A stretch of DNA of 64,000 nt from Pseudomonas asplenii (GTDB lineage: Bacteria; Pseudomonadota; Gammaproteobacteria; Pseudomonadales; Pseudomonadaceae): contig NZ_JSYZ01000030.1 in assembly GCF_001293465.1 (NCBI RefSeq), positions 1 to 64,000 of the forward strand, written 5' to 3'. The stretch's first letter is position 1. Every line of letters begins with the position of its first letter. A program made the position numbers and the translations under genes. The notes beneath the pieces were generated by a model. It was not told the origin of the DNA. It did no database searches and worked only from the letters and a program-made list of their open reading frames with translations. Positions 60,953-64,000 of this stretch are shown piece after piece.

Positions 60953-62883
60953 AGCTGATACCGCAGGGTCAGGCTGGCCTGCAGGCGCTGGGCCTGGCGC
61001 AGCGATTCGCGCAGGATGCGCCGGTCCAGGTGATTGAGGCTCTCCGGGTCGACCCGGTTGGAGTAGGGCAGGTTGCTGCGGGTCTGCAATTGATGCTGCT
61101 GCATGCGGGTCTGCTGGATGAAATGATAGGCCTCTTCATAGGCGGCGCCGTCGAGCGGGTCGATCACTTCGCGGGCCACCAGCTGTTGCAGGCGTTCCAG
61201 GGTATTGTTGGCCTCGATGCCGTTGGCCAGCGCCAGCAGGCGGGCGCCGTCGACGAAGGGCGTCAGGCCCTGGATCTTCAGGTCGAGGGTGGCCTTGTCG
61301 TTGCCCTTGCGGCTGAGCACGAACTCGCGGAAACGCCCTACCGGTGGGCGGTTGCGCAAGGCGTTCTCGGCCATCATGCGCTGGAACAGGCGATTGTCGG
61401 CGACCTGGGCCAGAATGCCCTGGCGCAGTTGCTGGCAGGCCTGCTCTGCGCCCCAGACCACCCGCAGGTCGAAGTAGATGCTCGAACCCAGCAGGTTTTC
61501 CGGGGTGGCCTCGCGAATGAAGGCGGCGAAGCGCCGGGCCCATTCGGCGCGGGAAAGGCACAGCTCGGGGTTGCCGGCCATGATGTTGCCCTTGCACAGG
61601 GTGAAGCCGCACAGCGCCAGGCTCTGGTTGATCTGTTGGGCCAGCGGCAGCAGCTTGCCGCGGATCTCGGCGGCATGCGCGGCGTCGCGGGCCTCGAAGA
61701 GGATGCCGTTGTCCTGGTCGGTGTGCAGGGTCTGTTCGCGGCGGCCCTCGCTGCCGAAGCACAGCCAACTGAACGGTACGCCCGGGTCGCCGCGCTCGGC
61801 CAGGGTCAGTTCGATCACCCGGCACACCGTGTGGTCGTTGAGCAGGGTGATGATGTGGGTGATCTGGGTCGAGGAGGCGCCGTGGGCGAGCATGCGTTCG
61901 ACCAGTTGGCCGATCTCGCCGCGTATCGCCACCAGGTTTTCCACCCGGGCGGCCGTGCGGATGGTACGGGCCAGGTGCACCAGGTCGACCCGTTGCAGGG
62001 AAAACAGGTCGCGCTCGGACACCACGCCGCATAGCCGCTGGTCCTTCACCAGGCAGACATGGGCGATATGCCGCTGGGTCATGGCGATCGCCGCGTCGAA
62101 CGCGCTGTGCTCCGGGCTCAGGGCGAAGGGGGCCTGGGTCATGTGCCGCTCGATGACCTGGTTGAAGTCGCTGACGCCATCGGCGACCACCTGGCGCAGG
62201 TCGCGCAGGGTGAAGATACCCAGCGGAGTCTTGTTTTCATCGACCACCACTATGCTGCCGACCTGCTGCTCGTGCATCAGGCTGACCGCTTCGCGCAATG
62301 GCGTGAGCGGGCCGCAGGTGACCGGATGGCGCATGGCCAACTCGCCCAGCCGGCTATTGAGCGAGTACTGGGTGCCGAGGGTTTCCACGGCCTTCTGCTG
62401 CACCTGCTGGTTGACCTGGTCGAGCAGGCTGCTGACGCAGCGCAGGGCGAAGTTGCGGAAACAGTCGGAGAGCGAGAACAGCTTGATGAACGCCGGCTTG
62501 TTCAGTTGCAGGCAGAAGGTGTCTTCGCCCGCCAGGTGCTCGGTGCGGGTCGCGCGTTCGCCCAGCAGCGCGGCGAGGGGGAAGCATTCGCCGGTTGCGA
62601 TTTCGAAGACGGTCTGGGTGCCACCCTTGGCCGTGTGCGGGCGTTCGCCGACGATGCGCCCCTGCTTGACGATATAGAAGTGCTCCACCGGGCCGTCGGC
62701 GGGCTTGATGATGCTCTCGCCCTGGCTGTAGAAGCGCAGCTGGCACTGCTCGACCAGGTAGGCCAGGTGGGCGTGTTCCATCTGGTTGAAGGGGGGGAAA
62801 CGTTGCAGGAACTGCATGGTGCCGTGGATGTTTTGCAACACCGCGGTCTTCCCTGCCTGGGTGAAGGCATCCGCTTTGCTCAT
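60949..62883 (-). CDS. cNMP-binding / CBS / DUF294 nucleotidyltransferase-like signalling protein
   Basis: 644 residues. N-terminal cyclic-nucleotide-binding domain (about 25-145, PFNQMEHAHLAYLVEQCQLRFYSQGESI), CBS pair (about 180-300), DUF294 nucleotidyltransferase-like domain (about 340-480, CFGSEGRREQTLHTDQDNGILF), and DUF294 C-terminal helical domain (to 640). Resembles GlnD-like nucleotidyltransferase. Coupled to the exonuclease gene through an ATGA overlap. Likely responds to a nucleotide signal, effector unknown. Confidence 0.87.
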   Translation of the reverse strand: MSKADAFTQAGKTAVLQNIHGTMQFLQRFPPFNQMEHAHLAYLVEQCQLRFYSQGESIIKPADGPVEHFYIVKQGRIVGERPHTAKGGTQTVFEIATGECFPLAALLGERATRTEHLAGEDTFCLQLNKPAFIKLFSLSDCFRNFALRCVSSLLDQVNQQVQQKAVETLGTQYSLNSRLGELAMRHPVTCGPLTPLREAVSLMHEQQVGSIVVVDENKTPLGIFTLRDLRQVVADGVSDFNQVIERHMTQAPFALSPEHSAFDAAIAMTQRHIAHVCLVKDQRLCGVVSERDLFSLQRVDLVHLARTIRTAARVENLVAIRGEIGQLVERMLAHGASSTQITHIITLLNDHTVCRVIELTLAERGDPGVPFSWLCFGSEGRREQTLHTDQDNGILFEARDAAHAAEIRGKLLPLAQQINQSLALCGFTLCKGNIMAGNPELCLSRAEWARRFAAFIREATPENLLGSSIYFDLRVVWGAEQACQQLRQGILAQVADNRLFQRMMAENALRNRPPVGRFREFVLSRKGNDKATLDLKIQGLTPFVDGARLLALANGIEANNTLERLQQLVAREVIDPLDGAAYEEAYHFIQQTRMQQHQLQTRSNLPYSNRVDPESLNHLDRRILRESLRQAQRLQASLTLRYQL

Positions 62884-63201
62884 AACCGCTATCGCTGTTG
62901 TCCGTTGTTGTTATCGGTTTCTGTCGCGAGCTGTCGCTGTGTTCACCCATGGTCGGACGCTTGTTGGCGGGTGCCCATTGGACGTAAGTCTAGGGTCCGT
63001 AGGAAATATTCCTGATCTCCGCAGGGCCAGCACCAGGGGTGGCCCCGTCAATTTGGGAAATAACCTACAGTTAACTCGTTGGGTTCTTGATGCTGAACCT
63101 CTTGGAAAACTTTCCGACGAAGTGCACATTGAGCAGCCGTAGAGCGATGTCTGAGCACAGTGCCAGGGTATTTGGATGGCCAAGGGAAGCCAGAGAAGCG
63201 T
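62884..63201. other. Intergenic region between DUF294 gene and receiver gene
   Basis: 318 bp with promoters for two divergent genes presumed. A TTTGGAAATAACC and TTAACTCGTTGG region could hold promoter elements, but I see no convincing match to a specific consensus, and no ORF. Confidence 0.3.
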
Positions 63202-63645
63202 ATGACCGACCACGATATTTTGAGCGATGCCGAGCGTGAGGCGTTACTTCAGGTGATGCATGCTCCCCAGTTGCCCGCGCAGCGTGTGCTGATCGTCGAT
63301 GACGACCAGGACGCCCGCGAGCTGTTGTCGGAGATTTTTGCCATCAATGGGATCAATTGCCTGACCGCCGCCAGTGGCAGGGCGGCGTTCGAGGTGCTGG
63401 AAGCCAACCGCTCCATCGGCTTGATGATTACCGACCTGCGCATGGCCGACGATGGCCTGGACCTGATCCGCAAGGTGCGCGGTTCGGAGCGCGCGACATT
63501 GCCGATCATCATTGTCTCCGGCAATGCCCAGGTGCGCGATGCCATCGATGCCATGCACCTGAGCGTGGTGGACTTCCTGCTCAAGCCGATCAATGCCGAC
63601 CATCTGCTGAAGCTGGCCCGGCGCGAGCTGGGCATGGTGGCCTGA
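63202..63645 (+). CDS. Stand-alone response-regulator receiver protein
   Basis: 147 residues: 25-residue N-terminal extension then one receiver domain (LIVDDDQDARELLSE, phosphoacceptor D78 in MITDLRM, lysine in FLLKPI). No output domain. Probably transfers or quenches phosphate from a kinase encoded elsewhere. The start at MTDHDIL is taken because it precedes the family's body; the upstream codons are not conserved. Confidence 0.8.
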   Translation: MTDHDILSDAEREALLQVMHAPQLPAQRVLIVDDDQDARELLSEIFAINGINCLTAASGRAAFEVLEANRSIGLMITDLRMADDGLDLIRKVRGSERATLPIIIVSGNAQVRDAIDAMHLSVVDFLLKPINADHLLKLARRELGMVA

Positions 63646-63707
63646 TCAGCACTGGGGCCGCCCGCGAATGGGCCGGTAACCGGGGTAGGTTGGTGAGCCC
63701 GGAAATG

Positions 63708-63740
63708 AAAAAGCCCTGACCGTTCCGGCCAGGGCTTTTT
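63708..63740. terminator. Bidirectional terminator between receiver gene and glcB
   Basis: AAAAAGCCCTG and CAGGGCTTTTT arms around an 11-base loop; serves convergent genes. Confidence 0.93.
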
Positions 63741-63758
63741 CGTTGCGCTAGCGCGTGA

Positions 63759-64000
63759 TTACAGGCCGTTGCGGGCCTTGAACTCGCGGCGGCGGCGGTG
63801 CAGCACCGGCTCGGTGTAGCCGTTCGGCTGCTTGGTCCCTTCGATCACCAGCTCGACTGCCGCCTGGAAGGCGATGTTGCTGTCGAAGTCCGGTGCCAGC
63901 GGACGGTACAGTGGGTCGCCGGCGTTCTGCCGGTCAACCACCGGTGCCATGCGCTTGAGGCTTTCCAGCACCTGGGCTTCGCTGACGATGCCGTGGCGCA
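63759..64000 (-). CDS. glcB: Malate synthase G, C-terminal part (partial)
   Basis: The last ~80 codons of a gene that runs off the window. RHGIVSEAQVLESLKRMAPVVDRQN, PNGYTEPVLHRRRREFKARNGL are the C-terminus of GlcB, which condenses glyoxylate with acetyl-CoA in the glyoxylate shunt. Stop codon TAA at 63759-63761. Confidence 0.9.
   Translation of the reverse strand, partial: RHGIVSEAQVLESLKRMAPVVDRQNAGDPLYRPLAPDFDSNIAFQAAVELVIEGTKQPNGYTEPVLHRRRREFKARNGL

Overview
The window is a piece of a Pseudomonas chromosome, most likely of the P. fluorescens group. The evidence is high-GC coding throughout, GTAGGAGC/GCTTGCCCGCGAA REP-type repeats between genes, and a run of genes whose order follows the PA5384-PA5421 carnitine / glycine betaine / sarcosine region of P. 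aeruginosa (recalled, not searched). No tRNA, rRNA, CRISPR, transposase or phage gene was seen.

Region 1 (1-38952) is a methylamine-catabolism island. caiX-cdhC-cdhA (minus) with divergent cdhR handle carnitine. gbcA and gbcB (divergent) demethylate glycine betaine to dimethylglycine. The dipeptidase / V4R / dgcA / dgcB / ETF-alpha / ETF-beta operon takes dimethylglycine to sarcosine. glyA-soxBDAG-purU-fdhA takes sarcosine to glycine and serine and disposes of the C1 units as formate and CO2. An L-threonine aldolase (ltaE), a chemoreceptor and a paralogous ZapB/ZapA-like pair sit inside the island. The promoters of caiX, the dipeptidase, gbcA and gbcB share a GTCGC half-site pointing towards the gene, spaced mostly 20-22 or 31-32 bp, a candidate GbdR/CdhR operator.

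Two things interrupt that island. At 14990-15640 there are about four imperfect ~185-bp tandem units carrying five exact DnaA boxes in one orientation. At 15982-22713 there is a three-gene operon: a GMC (cholesterol-oxidase-like) flavoenzyme fused to an alpha/beta hydrolase with a cysteine at the nucleophile position, a membrane-anchored di-heme cytochrome of the RoxA/peroxidase type, and a calcineurin-like phosphoesterase. I consider this operon the best candidate for an undescribed system.

Region 2 (38965-46645) holds small accessory genes: a DUF3757-type secreted protein, an unknown anchored protein, a tiny acidic protein with an EF-hand-like loop, a Phd-like antitoxin with zeta-like toxin, a DUF2780 protein, a DUF350 / YgiB-like lipoprotein / YgiC-like ATP-grasp cluster, a PlsC acyltransferase and a retropepsin-like PF05618 protein.

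Region 3 (46646-49130) is an orphan Rhs-core toxin array: two near-identical cores with unrelated C-terminal tails, plus a truncated third 5' end.

Region 4 (49218-64000) contains creBC and creD with a cre-tag-like operator, an ExuT-like transporter, an iron cell-surface-signalling locus laid out like foxI-foxR-foxA-foxB, a DnaQ-like exonuclease overlapping a cNMP/CBS/DUF294 protein, a stand-alone receiver protein and the 3' end of glcB. All function calls come from reading the sequence and knowledge of families; no database search was run.
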